From Bacteroidota bacterium (GTDB lineage: Bacteria > Bacteroidota > Bacteroidia > Bacteroidales > JAADJA01): DNA of 64,000 nucleotides. The notes under the pieces were generated by a model that was not told the DNA's origin, ran no database searches, and saw nothing but the letters and a program-made list of their open reading frames with translations. The stretch is from positions 121,815 to 185,814 of the forward strand of contig JAHLKX010000009.1 of NCBI GenBank assembly GCA_020444515.1. Reading direction: 5' to 3'. Both the position numbers and the translations under genes were made by a program. Position 1 is the first letter of the stretch. Each line of letters opens with the position of its first letter. Positions 48,518 to 57,204 of the stretch are shown in pieces.

Positions 48518-50056
48518 TCACACCCCCCACGTCTCCCTATCCAAACTTCTATACTGTATCGCTTCGGCAATGTGCTCCGGCAAAATATGTTCACTGGCAT
48601 CCAGGTCGGCAATGGTGCGGGCCACTTTTAAAATCCGGTCATATGCACGGGCGGAGAGGCTCAGCTTTTCCATGGCATTTTTCAGGAGTGTTGCTCCCAT
48701 TTCATCCAGCCGACAGATCTGCCTTAACTGCTTGCTGCTCATCTGGGCATTGCTGTAAATGCCTTTGGATTCTTTAAACCGTTCTTCCTGTATTTTGCGG
48801 GCTGCGATCACCCGCTTACGAACGACATCGCTCTTCTCTCCCACCCTTTCTTCGGATAGTTCCCTGAAAGGTACCGGCACCACCTCCACATGGATATCAA
48901 TGCGATCGAGCAGGGGACCGGAGATCTTATTCAGATAACGCTGTACGATGCCCGGGGCACACGAACACTCCTTCTCGGGGTGGTTGTAATAACCGCACGG
49001 ACAGGGGTTCATGGCGGCCACCAGCATAAAGCTGGCCGGGTACTCCACCGATATCTTTGCCCGTGAAATGGTCACAATCCTTTCCTCCATGGGTTGGCGC
49101 ATCACTTCCAGGACCGTTCTTTTGAATTCCGGCAATTCATCCAGGAATAACACGCCATTGTGTGCCAGTGATATCTCGCCGGGATTGGGATAGGTGCCAC
49201 CTCCTACCAAACCGGCATCGCTGATGGTGTGGTGGGGCGACCGGAATGGCCGGATGGAGACCAAGGAGGTCTCTTTGGAAAGTTTTCCGGCTACGGAATG
49301 GATCTTCGTTGTTTCGAGGGCCTCGTGCAGGTTGAGGGGCGGAAGAATGGAAGGCAGCCGTTTGGCCAGCATGGTCTTGCCGGCACCGGGCGGACCGATC
49401 AAAATGGCATTGTGCCCTCCGGCAGCAGCGATCTCCAGCGCCCGTTTGATATTCTCCTGTCCTTTTACATCGGCAAAGTCAAATTCGTATTCACTCAGGT
49501 TGGCATAAAATTCTTCCCGGGTATTTACTTCCACAGGCTCAAAGGCTTCCGGTGCCTCAAAAAAACGGATGACCTCGCTGATGTTCTCCATGCCATATAC
49601 CTTCAGGTCATTGACAATGGCAGCTTCGCGGGCATTTTGTTTGGGCAGGATAAATCCTTTATAATCGTGCTTGCGTGCTTCAATGGCAATGGGCAACGCC
49701 CCTTTCATGGGCTGAAGGCTGCCATCAAGCGAAAGTTCACCCATGATCAGGTAGTCACCGATGGCATCGGCTTCAATCTGGTTGGAGGCAGCCAGGATGC
49801 CCATGGCAATGGTGAGGTCGTAGGCCGAACCTTCCTTTTTAATATCTGCCGGTGCCATGTTGATGGTGATATTCATCCCCGGCCAGCGGTAACCCGAATT
49901 CTTCAGGGCAGTCCATATCCGCTGCTGGCTCTCCTTTACGGCATTATCAGGAAGACCCACCAGGTAAAATCCTGTTCCTGACGCCACATTCACCTCCACG
50001 GTGATGATGAGGGCATCAATCCCCAACAGCGTGCTGCCATAGGTTTTAACAAGCAT
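48518..50056 (-). CDS. comM: ComM/YifB-family Mg-chelatase-like AAA+ ATPase (intact copy)
   Basis: 512 residues, full length for the family. N-terminal S5/Lon-like ChlI domain (~1-170); AAA+ core with Walker A GPPGAGKT (221-228) and Walker B GVLFLDEL (301-308); four-Cys motif CPCG...CSC (352-366); Mg_chelatase_C (~410-505). In gammaproteobacteria ComM is a hexameric helicase that extends recombination intermediates during natural transformation. This is the only complete copy; at least ten partial copies lie in the window, all in this orientation. Upstream it abuts a fragment of the gldB 3' end (50067-50168), so it is not in its original junction. It is visibly more GC-rich than the island cargo. 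Confidence 0.95.
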   Translation of the reverse strand: MLVKTYGSTLLGIDALIITVEVNVASGTGFYLVGLPDNAVKESQQRIWTALKNSGYRWPGMNITINMAPADIKKEGSAYDLTIAMGILAASNQIEADAIGDYLIMGELSLDGSLQPMKGALPIAIEARKHDYKGFILPKQNAREAAIVNDLKVYGMENISEVIRFFEAPEAFEPVEVNTREEFYANLSEYEFDFADVKGQENIKRALEIAAAGGHNAILIGPPGAGKTMLAKRLPSILPPLNLHEALETTKIHSVAGKLSKETSLVSIRPFRSPHHTISDAGLVGGGTYPNPGEISLAHNGVLFLDELPEFKRTVLEVMRQPMEERIVTISRAKISVEYPASFMLVAAMNPCPCGYYNHPEKECSCAPGIVQRYLNKISGPLLDRIDIHVEVVPVPFRELSEERVGEKSDVVRKRVIAARKIQEERFKESKGIYSNAQMSSKQLRQICRLDEMGATLLKNAMEKLSLSARAYDRILKVARTIADLDASEHILPEHIAEAIQYRSLDRETWGV

Positions 50057-50066
50057 TTTTATTGTA

Positions 50067-50168
50067 TTGGTTCAAAGCTCAGGTTTATAGGCCGATGCTT
50101 TTAAAATTTTCCGGGCCTCCTGTTCACGGATCAGTTGCCCGAGGCTAATATCGGAATTTTTTTGGAAT
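50067..50168 (-). pseudogene. gldB 3'-end fragment
   Basis: The minus strand encodes KNSDISLGQLIREQEARKIL and then KASAYKPEL-stop, differing from the C-terminus of the intact gldB (52879-53874) at about three residues. It ends about 10 bases before the comM start, showing that gldB was the natural upstream neighbour of comM. Similarity stops abruptly at ~50168. Confidence 0.85.
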
Positions 50169-50529
50169 TAGGGATATATCCTGTGCAAGGTTTTTTGATC
50201 AATGACTTGAATTCAATAATAATTTAATGTGTTATATTTGTGTGAGTGGAAAAGATAATCCTCCTGAATACTATAAAGTGGCCTGAAGATAGCCAGGTAC
50301 ACCCCCGACTAAAATTACTGCCCCCGATTCTGGTTGATTTGATTATATTTGCTATTGTTGTGGGCTTCATGATTAGTTTGTAATCAAAGTTGAGTTTACA
50401 ATTTAGGCAATTGTTTAATAATTGCAAGATTTCCATAAAAATTCAATGTCCAAGAGAAATAAGTTATTTAGCTTGATTTAAGAGCTTTAATTTCTTATCT
50501 TTAGGATTCTTAATCCAAAACGTTCAGCT
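50169..50529. other. Intergenic region with promoter of the large YCF48-type gene
   Basis: No convincing gene. A 70-codon minus-strand frame (50224-50436) has no recognisable feature. A promoter-like pair occurs at 50473-50503: TTG, 20 bases, TATCTTTA, about 27 bases before the ATG at 50530. Confidence 0.45.
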
Positions 50530-52683
50530 ATGAAAAAGATATTATTAATTGCATGCATCTTTTGTTTTACCTATTCAACAAATGCTCAATGGGAATGGCA
50601 AAATCCTCTTCCACAAGGAAATCCTTTAAATGATGTTTTCTTTGTTAATGAGAATGAAGGCTGGGCAGTGGGTAACTTTGGTACCATTTTATATACAGAT
50701 GATGGTGGAACCACATGGCAGTCTCAAGAAAGTGGGTCAACTGGTGTTTTAAAGAGGGTTTGTTTCACGGATTCTCAACATGGATGGATTGCTGGTGATG
50801 AGGGTAATGCCCTGTTTACTCCTGGCGAGCCTGGATTCATCCTTAATACATCAAATGGTGGTGATTCCTGGGAAGAAATATTATTCCTGAATAGTTATAG
50901 TATGTATGATGTTTTTTTCATCGATCCTGATCATGGATGGGCTTTGGCTCAAGGTATTACCTGGGGATACGGTGATTACAAGATATTCCATTCAAGCAAT
51001 GGTGGTGGGAATTGGATTGAGCAATACTCGGATACCCTTGAATACTTAAGGGACATTGTCTTCATTAATCAACAGGAAGGTTGGGCAGTTGGTAGTATTG
51101 TCCTTCATACAAGTGATGGTGGCAATAACTGGATTGAACAAGAAAATGTACCTGGTCCCCCCTTGGGTGCTGTTGATTTCATTGACCCTGAAGTTGGATG
51201 GGCAATAAGTTCCTCGATTTATTACCTCGGAACACTTATTCAAACAAATAATGGTGGTATTACATGGGAAATTCAATTGGATGGAGAATTTATTTATTCG
51301 GGATTGAAATTCGTCAATCCTGACATTGGCTGGATAACAGGGACGTATGGGGAGATTATTCATACGGAAGACGGTGGAAATAACTGGGAAGAACAAAACA
51401 GCGGAACATCCAAATTCCTTGGCAACATCTGCGCAATGAATTCTAATGAAGTATTTATATCCGGTCCGGGTGTCATCAAAACCACAAATGGGGGAATTCA
51501 ATGGGAAAACACGTTTTATGGCACATTTGAGAAACTGAGAAATATTTTTTTCACCGACGAATTAAATGGCTGGGCAATAGGAGATGCTGGGACAATTGTC
51601 CACACTCCAGATGGAGGAATAAATTGGATGGCGCAGGAAAGTGGAGTAAGCTGTTTCCTTTTTGATCTATATTTTACGGATAACTTAAATGGTTGGGTAG
51701 TTGGTACAAACAACTATTGGATGTCTAATACTGATTCCTGTGTTATCTTAAACACGTCAGATGGAGGAAACACATGGTTTACGCAATATACTGACACCGG
51801 TTTTTACCTGAAAAGCATAACATTTATTGACCAGGAAACCGGATGGGCAATTGGTGGTAATGGAACTATTTTACGCACAACTAATGGTGGAGAAGCTTGG
51901 ATTAATCAAAATAGTGGAACTAATAAAAATTTAGAAAGCGTATGTTTCATTGATGACAATCAAGGATGGATTGTTGGTTATAATGATTATGGAGCTATAT
52001 TATTACAAACCATTAATGGAGGAAATACCTGGGATATTGATGAGAATTGGGATATAAGACTTAATGATGTGTTCTTTATTGATTCAAATCATGGATGGAT
52101 ACTCCAGCAGGTTCCTAGTATTCCGCCAATTCTGCAACCTTCAAAAATATATTTTACAACTGATGGAGGAGAAACATGGGATTTCTCAGGAACTTTTGGT
52201 GGATGGATAAATGCAATATATTTTTCTGACACAGATCATGGATGGGCTGTGGGAAATCGATCAATAATTTATACCGAAGATGGTGGTATAACCTGGTCGA
52301 ATCAATTGAATAAAACTTCAAATACCTTGAATGGTATATTTTTCAACGATGTAAACAATGGATGGATTGTTGGTGATTATGGCACCATCTTACATACTGA
52401 CAATGGTGGAATTACAAGCATAAGAAAGAAGCAAATGTCCGAATGTTCTTTGAACGTCTTTCCCAATCCCGCAACCAATGGCATAATCACCATTTCGATT
52501 AAAAATGACCTTACAAACCAACAATTGATCTGTTTCAACCTTTTCGGGCAGCAGGTACATCAACAGGAAGTCACCGGCACCGAAACCATGATCGATGTCA
52601 GCACCTGGTCGCCGGGCATTTACCTGGCGGTGGTATATGAGGTTGGTAAGCCGGTGGGAAGCGCGAAGTTTGTAGTGCGTTAG
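50530..52683 (+). CDS. Large secreted YCF48-like double-propeller protein with T9SS C-terminal domain
   Basis: 717 residues. Signal peptide (STNAQW) and about 13 YCF48/BNR repeats (FFVNENEGWAVGNFGTILYT, DDGGTTW, FIDQETGWAIGGNGTILRTT) in two propellers, followed by a T9SS sorting domain (NVFPNPATNGIITISI ... PGIYLAVVYEVGKPVG). The last ~180 bases are much more GC-rich than the rest of the gene, suggesting that the sorting domain was acquired or exchanged separately. It is the sole gene between the displaced gldB fragment and comM fragment K. Confidence 0.87.
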   Translation: MKKILLIACIFCFTYSTNAQWEWQNPLPQGNPLNDVFFVNENEGWAVGNFGTILYTDDGGTTWQSQESGSTGVLKRVCFTDSQHGWIAGDEGNALFTPGEPGFILNTSNGGDSWEEILFLNSYSMYDVFFIDPDHGWALAQGITWGYGDYKIFHSSNGGGNWIEQYSDTLEYLRDIVFINQQEGWAVGSIVLHTSDGGNNWIEQENVPGPPLGAVDFIDPEVGWAISSSIYYLGTLIQTNNGGITWEIQLDGEFIYSGLKFVNPDIGWITGTYGEIIHTEDGGNNWEEQNSGTSKFLGNICAMNSNEVFISGPGVIKTTNGGIQWENTFYGTFEKLRNIFFTDELNGWAIGDAGTIVHTPDGGINWMAQESGVSCFLFDLYFTDNLNGWVVGTNNYWMSNTDSCVILNTSDGGNTWFTQYTDTGFYLKSITFIDQETGWAIGGNGTILRTTNGGEAWINQNSGTNKNLESVCFIDDNQGWIVGYNDYGAILLQTINGGNTWDIDENWDIRLNDVFFIDSNHGWILQQVPSIPPILQPSKIYFTTDGGETWDFSGTFGGWINAIYFSDTDHGWAVGNRSIIYTEDGGITWSNQLNKTSNTLNGIFFNDVNNGWIVGDYGTILHTDNGGITSIRKKQMSECSLNVFPNPATNGIITISIKNDLTNQQLICFNLFGQQVHQQEVTGTETMIDVSTWSPGIYLAVVYEVGKPVGSAKFVVR

Positions 52684-52724
52684 TTCCTATACAGGGAGGG
52701 ATTAAAACCATATATAACAATATA

Positions 52725-52844
52725 GCATTGTGCCCCCCGGCAGCAGCGATCTCCAGCGCCCGTTTGATATTTTCCTGTCCTTTTACATCGGCAAAATCGA
52801 ATTCGTATTCACTCAGGTTGGCATAAAATTCTTCACGGGTATTT
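52725..52844 (-). pseudogene. comM/yifB internal fragment K
   Basis: 120 bases matching comM residues ~178-217 (49407-49526) at ~115 of 120 positions, ending just before Walker A. It lacks both ends of the gene. It lies 35 bases from the gldB stop codon and 42 bases past the stop of the YCF48-type gene. This is what remains of the comM that originally followed the intact gldB. Confidence 0.85.
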
Positions 52845-52878
52845 GGTATGAGAAGGGTAAATCTTTTAAATTATTGGC

Positions 52879-53874
52879 TTAAAGCTCAGGTTTATAAGCC
52901 GATGCTTTTAAAATTTTCTGGGCCTCCTGTTCACGGATGAGTTGCTCCAGGCTTATTGCAGAATTTTTTTGCATATAGCGATCCACAATGCGATAGCCAA
53001 TAAACCATCCCAGTCGGGGTGGCGATTCCTTTCCAAAAAAGGAGGTAAACGGGGTCTCTCCTACAAATTTCTGGATATCCGTCATTTCGGAGGAGTAAAG
53101 CAATTGGTTTTCAATCAAAAAGGCCCATACAAGCCCTTCATTTTGTTGGGCCCATGCCAGTTGATCAGCCGAATAATTGAGCAGGATATTTTCCTCCAGA
53201 TCGGGTTGCATGGCTTTTATGAACCACAATCGTTTTCCTTCATGGATCATAAAACTCAGCAGATCATCCTCATCAAAAGCAGGATTGAGAAGTTTACCTG
53301 CAATTTCATCCATGCAATCCCTGACAATGTAATCGGGTTCGAACCGGTCCAGGACATACAGGGGCAGGCCCAGGTTTTTGTAATACGGATAATCGGATCC
53401 GAGATACATGTCAAGGGCTATGAGTAAATTATCCTGGTAAAGCTGAACCGGATGCTCGTAATCAAAACCCGACACATAGGTATATACCCCGGGTATAGGC
53501 GCCTCAGGGAAATAATACTGAAGGTGATGAAACGCTACCGTTAAGCCATCCTCAAGATTCGACAGGGAGGCATATTTTTCTTTGCACTTTTTATAAACAT
53601 TGATCAGCAGGGTGTCCTGAACAAATCTGCGGATCCGGTTGAGCTGGACCGGATTGTTGAGATCGCCGTAAAGAAACACCTTGAATTCCGGTTGCAGCCC
53701 TTCCAGCTCAGCACGAAGGTTGGTGGTATCCAGTTCAAACAAAGCTTCACCATAACGTTTGATGTGTACTTCAGGTTCAGGCGTGTCGCTCAGGTTGACG
53801 TGAAACCGATCGTGTTCGGACCCACAACCAGCCAGGAAAAAAATCAGGACATAAACAAAGATCCGATCTCTCAT
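52879..53874 (-). CDS. gldB: GldB-family gliding motility lipoprotein
   Basis: 331 residues. Lipoprotein signal (VLIFFLAGC, Cys 17). The C-terminal motif PPRLGWFIGYRIVDRYM is typical of GldB, with a conserved acidic middle region (ALDMYLGSDYPYYKNLGLPLY in two parts). GldB is a cell-envelope lipoprotein needed for gliding and T9SS function in Flavobacterium, where gldB lies near nadE; a nadE gene lies 1.5 kb away here. Its last ~30 codons are duplicated beside intact comM. Confidence 0.85.
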   Translation of the reverse strand: MRDRIFVYVLIFFLAGCGSEHDRFHVNLSDTPEPEVHIKRYGEALFELDTTNLRAELEGLQPEFKVFLYGDLNNPVQLNRIRRFVQDTLLINVYKKCKEKYASLSNLEDGLTVAFHHLQYYFPEAPIPGVYTYVSGFDYEHPVQLYQDNLLIALDMYLGSDYPYYKNLGLPLYVLDRFEPDYIVRDCMDEIAGKLLNPAFDEDDLLSFMIHEGKRLWFIKAMQPDLEENILLNYSADQLAWAQQNEGLVWAFLIENQLLYSSEMTDIQKFVGETPFTSFFGKESPPRLGWFIGYRIVDRYMQKNSAISLEQLIREQEAQKILKASAYKPEL

Positions 53875-53892
53875 GGATTGTGCATAAAAATG

Positions 53893-53921
53893 AACGTGCC
53901 GGTGAAAAGCACCAGCACGTT
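53893..53921 (-). terminator. Terminator of the outer-membrane barrel gene
   Basis: AACGTGCCGGTG and CACCAGCACGTT pair at 11 of 12 positions around a five-base loop. On the minus strand the hairpin is followed by CATTTTTATG. It lies 12 bases past the stop at 53934 and just before the gldB start. Confidence 0.7.
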
Positions 53922-53933
53922 ATGATTTAATCA

Positions 53934-54572
53934 CTAAAGAATTTTCCAGCCTAAACTAACAAAGAAGACATTATTTTTCAAACTTCCCAGGTCCGAATCA
54001 GTTGCACCTTCCGGTTTTTCATAAATATTACTCAGACCGATCTCATAACGAACATCCACGGTTAACATGAGAAAATCAACACCGGCGCCCACCTGAAGGC
54101 CCCAATTGAGATCTTTAAAATTATCGGGATAATCATCCGGTGTATCAACCGTTTGTTTATCCACCATAATGTCGAACTTTTTAGAGGTCACGATGGAGGC
54201 AACCGGTCCTGCCTGCAACCTGACATTGAGTGTAGGCGGATCAATTAATTTATAACCGATCAGAACCGGAACATCAATGGAGTTCAGGGTGATTTCCTGG
54301 TTCACGTTAGTCAATGTCGTCGACCCTGCATCAAAGTCATAGCTAAACTCACCTGTTTTGGCTGTAAAATAGGCTTCGGGCTGCAAATGCCACTTATCAC
54401 CAATGCGCAAGAATGCTCCAGCTTGAAAACCGGTTTTAGCCGCTTTTTCATAGTCGCTCAGATCCGTTGAAAGGCTGTTCATATTGACACCTGCTTTGAT
54501 GCCAAGTCCGATTTGGCCGAACGAAATTGTTGCAAAGACAAAAAACAGAGATAAAACAATGATTTTTTTCAT
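53934..54572 (-). CDS. Outer-membrane beta-barrel protein (PorT/OMP_b-brl family)
   Basis: 212 residues. Signal peptide (TISFGQ) and alternating amphipathic strands: GLGIKAGVNMNSLSTDLSD near the start, WGLQVGAGVDFLMLTVDVRY, and a terminal aromatic strand FVSLGWKIL. Typical eight-strand porin-family barrel of Bacteroidota. Transcribed divergently from the next barrel gene. Confidence 0.85.
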   Translation of the reverse strand: MKKIIVLSLFFVFATISFGQIGLGIKAGVNMNSLSTDLSDYEKAAKTGFQAGAFLRIGDKWHLQPEAYFTAKTGEFSYDFDAGSTTLTNVNQEITLNSIDVPVLIGYKLIDPPTLNVRLQAGPVASIVTSKKFDIMVDKQTVDTPDDYPDNFKDLNWGLQVGAGVDFLMLTVDVRYEIGLSNIYEKPEGATDSDLGSLKNNVFFVSLGWKIL

Positions 54573-54595
54573 AGGATAAAATTTAGTTTATTGAA

Positions 54596-54603
54596 CAAAA
54601 ATA
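54596..54603 (-). promoter_or_regulatory. -7 element TATTTTTG for the minus-strand barrel gene
   Basis: Perfect TAnnTTTG on the minus strand, 23 bases before the ATG at 54572. Confidence 0.5.
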
Positions 54604-54663
54604 AACTTTTATCCATGGTTCTGAAAATAATTCAGAATCAATTTCGCTCTGATATGAATTCAC

Positions 54664-54671
54664 TATTTTTG
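54664..54671 (+). promoter_or_regulatory. -7 element TATTTTTG for the plus-strand barrel gene
   Basis: Perfect TAnnTTTG, 21 bases before the ATG at 54693, with TTTC 18 bases upstream. It argues against the longer frame that opens at 54591. Confidence 0.5.
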
Positions 54672-54692
54672 TCGGAACAAATGACATGTTTT

Positions 54693-55394
54693 ATGAAACG
54701 GACGACCCTTCTACTTATTTTGTTTTGTTTTGGAGCAACGACCCTCATCGGGCAGGTAAAGCCTTTCCGATTCGGTGTGAAAGTAGCTCCCAACCTGGCC
54801 TGGATGGCCCCTGATACCAAAAACTATGAAAACGACGGCACGGTGCCCGGCTTTTCCTGGGGTTTTCTGGCCGATATCACGCTGACCGATAATTACTTTA
54901 TCAAGACCGGTTTCAGTGTTGATTATGTTAACGGAAAGCTTTCCTATCCTCATGCTCAATTAATAGATGAATTCTCATCCATTCTCACACCCGGCACCCT
55001 CAATCGTAAGTATAATTTGCGATACCTGGAAATTCCGGCAACCATTAAAATGCGCACCAACCAATTCAATAAAATGGCCTTTTATGGTGAAATCGGATTT
55101 GGTGGTTATTTTAATCTCAAGGCCAGATCAAAGGATGAATTTACGCCGGAGAACTCCGCCACGGTGATTTCGAGCGAAGAAGACATCAAGGATGAGATCG
55201 TTTTTATGCGTGCTGCCCTGATCGTGGGAGCCGGCATTGAATATTTCATCGATGAATCGACATCCCTTATTTTTTCGATGGATTTTAACAACGGTCTTAC
55301 TGATATTCTCAAAGGAGAAAACACCATCGATAACAGCCTGAAACAGCGGGCTCAGCTTTATTATTTCCAGTTGAATATCGGGGTGATGTTTTAA
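54693..55394 (+). CDS. Outer-membrane beta-barrel protein (PorT-like)
   Basis: 233 residues from MKRTTLLLILFCFG at 54693, chosen over an upstream ATG because it begins the signal peptide (TTLIGQ) and follows a -7 box. Barrel-type strands: FRFGVKVAPNLAWM, NYFIKTGFSVDYVNG, YYFQLNIGVMF at the end. The pattern resembles PorT, an outer-membrane T9SS component, but the match is only family-level. nadE starts 11 bases after its stop, so the two are probably cotranscribed. Confidence 0.82.
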   Translation: MKRTTLLLILFCFGATTLIGQVKPFRFGVKVAPNLAWMAPDTKNYENDGTVPGFSWGFLADITLTDNYFIKTGFSVDYVNGKLSYPHAQLIDEFSSILTPGTLNRKYNLRYLEIPATIKMRTNQFNKMAFYGEIGFGGYFNLKARSKDEFTPENSATVISSEEDIKDEIVFMRAALIVGAGIEYFIDESTSLIFSMDFNNGLTDILKGENTIDNSLKQRAQLYYFQLNIGVMF

Positions 55395-55405
55395 AGGCAA
55401 ATTCC

Positions 55406-57052
55406 ATGAAAGTTGCGATAGCCCAGATCAATTACCATATCGGCCATTTCAGTTCCAATGAAAAAAAGGTACTGACGGCCATTGAAAAAGCCAAAAAGAT
55501 GAAGGCCGATCTGGTGGTATTTGCAGAATTATCGGTGTCGGGTTATCCACCCCGCGATTTTCTCGAATTCGAAGACTTCATCGACCGATGTATGCAGTCG
55601 ATAAAGCGCATTGCCGAAGCATGCAATGGAATTGCGGCCATTATCGGAGGGCCTTCTGTTAATCCGGAAATAAAGGGTAAAGACCTTTTTAATACCGCTT
55701 TTTTCATAGTCAACGGAAAGGTTCAGTCACAGATCCATAAAACCCTTCTGCCCAATTATGACATCTTTGATGAATACCGCTATTTTGAGCCCAACCAGGA
55801 TTTTCACATCGTTGAATTTTTGGGTCAAAAGCTGGCCATTACCATTTGCGAGGACCTGTGGAATATTGGTGACGACTTGTTATATCGTGTCAACCCCATG
55901 GATGAACTGATGAAATTCGGGCCCGATCTGATCATCAATATCGCAGCCTCCCCGTTTCATTACGAACAGGCAATAGACCGGAAGGAAAAACTCAAGGCCA
56001 ATGTTGATAAATACCAACTACCGCTTTTTTATGTGAACCATGTCGGGGCACAAACGGAATTGTTGTTCGACGGAGGATCTCTTGTTTTTAACCGTTTTGG
56101 AAAGATCGTGGGTGAGCTGGCCTATTTTGATGAAGACCTGCAAGTGTTTGACACGGATCAGTTGGATGCACTTCCGGGGATTCCTCAGGAGCAATTGACA
56201 AGCAAGATTGAACTGATCCATGATGCACTGGTGATGGGTATCAGAAATTATTTCGGGAAGCTGGGGCTGAAACAAGCCATCCTGGGATTATCAGGTGGAA
56301 TCGACTCGGCGGTCACCCTGGTCCTGGCAGAAAGGGCTCTGGGAAAAGAAAATGTGAGGGCCATCCTTTTACCCTCCAAATTCAGTTCCGACCATTCCAT
56401 TCGGGATGCGGAAGATCTGGCCAAAAATCTGGACATTCCGTATGATATCATTCCCATTGAACCGGGTGCAGCACAGGTCAATGAAATCCTCCAGCCCTAT
56501 TTTAAAGATCTCCCTTTTAACATTGCAGAAGAAAACATACAGGCCAGGATGCGCGGACTGATCCTCATGGCCCTGTCGAATAAATTTGGTTACATCCTGT
56601 TGAACACGTCCAATAAAAGTGAAGCCGCCGTGGGTTATGGCACCCTGTATGGTGATATGAACGGAGGTCTGTCGGTGCTCGGTGATGTTTATAAAACAGA
56701 AGTTTTTGAGCTCGCCCGTTTCATCAATAAAGAACGTGAAATCATTCCTGAAAATACAATTACCAAACCCCCTTCCGCTGAACTCAGACCTGATCAGAAA
56801 GATTCTGATTCCTTACCCGATTATGCCATACTCGATAAAGTGCTGTATGCGTACATCGAAAATCGCAAAGGGCCGAAAGAACTGATCCAAATGGGATTTG
56901 AAGAGGCCATTGTCAACCGGATTTTACATTTAGTCAATACCAACGAATATAAACGTTATCAAACACCGCCCATTCTGCGGGTCTCGCGCAAGGCATTCGG
57001 GATGGGAAGAAGGATGCCCATTGTAGCCCGTTACCTGGCAATGGATTCATGA
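55406..57052 (+). CDS. nadE: Glutamine-dependent NAD+ synthetase
   Basis: 548 residues. N-terminal nitrilase-type glutaminase with catalytic Glu 41 (FAELSVSGYPP), Lys 112 (KTLLPNYDIFDEYRYF) and Cys 148 (ITICEDLW). C-terminal synthetase with the PP-loop LSGGIDSAVT (~295) and NTSNKSEAAVGYGTLYGDM. It converts deamido-NAD to NAD+ using ATP and glutamine. All key residues are present. Confidence 0.97.
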   Translation: MKVAIAQINYHIGHFSSNEKKVLTAIEKAKKMKADLVVFAELSVSGYPPRDFLEFEDFIDRCMQSIKRIAEACNGIAAIIGGPSVNPEIKGKDLFNTAFFIVNGKVQSQIHKTLLPNYDIFDEYRYFEPNQDFHIVEFLGQKLAITICEDLWNIGDDLLYRVNPMDELMKFGPDLIINIAASPFHYEQAIDRKEKLKANVDKYQLPLFYVNHVGAQTELLFDGGSLVFNRFGKIVGELAYFDEDLQVFDTDQLDALPGIPQEQLTSKIELIHDALVMGIRNYFGKLGLKQAILGLSGGIDSAVTLVLAERALGKENVRAILLPSKFSSDHSIRDAEDLAKNLDIPYDIIPIEPGAAQVNEILQPYFKDLPFNIAEENIQARMRGLILMALSNKFGYILLNTSNKSEAAVGYGTLYGDMNGGLSVLGDVYKTEVFELARFINKEREIIPENTITKPPSAELRPDQKDSDSLPDYAILDKVLYAYIENRKGPKELIQMGFEEAIVNRILHLVNTNEYKRYQTPPILRVSRKAFGMGRRMPIVARYLAMDS

Positions 57053-57053
57053 G

Positions 57054-57098
57054 CCACAATTATTTGCATCAATGGGTATAAGATGAATTGTGGGGTTT
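57054..57098 (+). terminator. Terminator of nadE
   Basis: CCACAATT (57054-57061) and AATTGTGG (57086-57093) pair perfectly and are followed by GGTTTTT, just past the nadE stop and between convergent genes. Confidence 0.6.
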
Positions 57099-57204
57099 TT
57101 GCTTTCGAATGTAAATCCAGAGACCAATTCATGATAAAGTCATTCCAAAATTTTTATTTCAGTCCCATTGATCATCAACCGGCATCCAATTTATATCGTA
57201 TAAC

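Noticed and set aside
44314..48612. Longer version of the HTCS protein starting at 48612
   Set aside because: The extra 61 residues read comM DNA in the wrong frame; the signal peptide and -7 box place the start at 48429.
49229..49981. 250-codon open frame on the plus strand opposite comM
   Set aside because: Antisense to the conserved AAA+ gene, low-complexity composition and no recognisable domain; it arises from the GC-rich codon usage of comM.
50224..50436. 70-codon frame as a transposase remnant
   Set aside because: No recognisable transposase motif, no inverted ends; treated as non-coding.
12519..52844. comM fragments as retro-copies made by a reverse transcriptase
   Set aside because: 3'-anchored truncation fits, but no reverse transcriptase, poly-A-like tail or target duplication was seen, and the shared 5' junction and synonymous divergence fit recombination better.
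54591..54692. Upstream start for the plus-strand barrel protein
   Set aside because: The extra 34 residues precede the signal peptide and span the promoter box at 54664.
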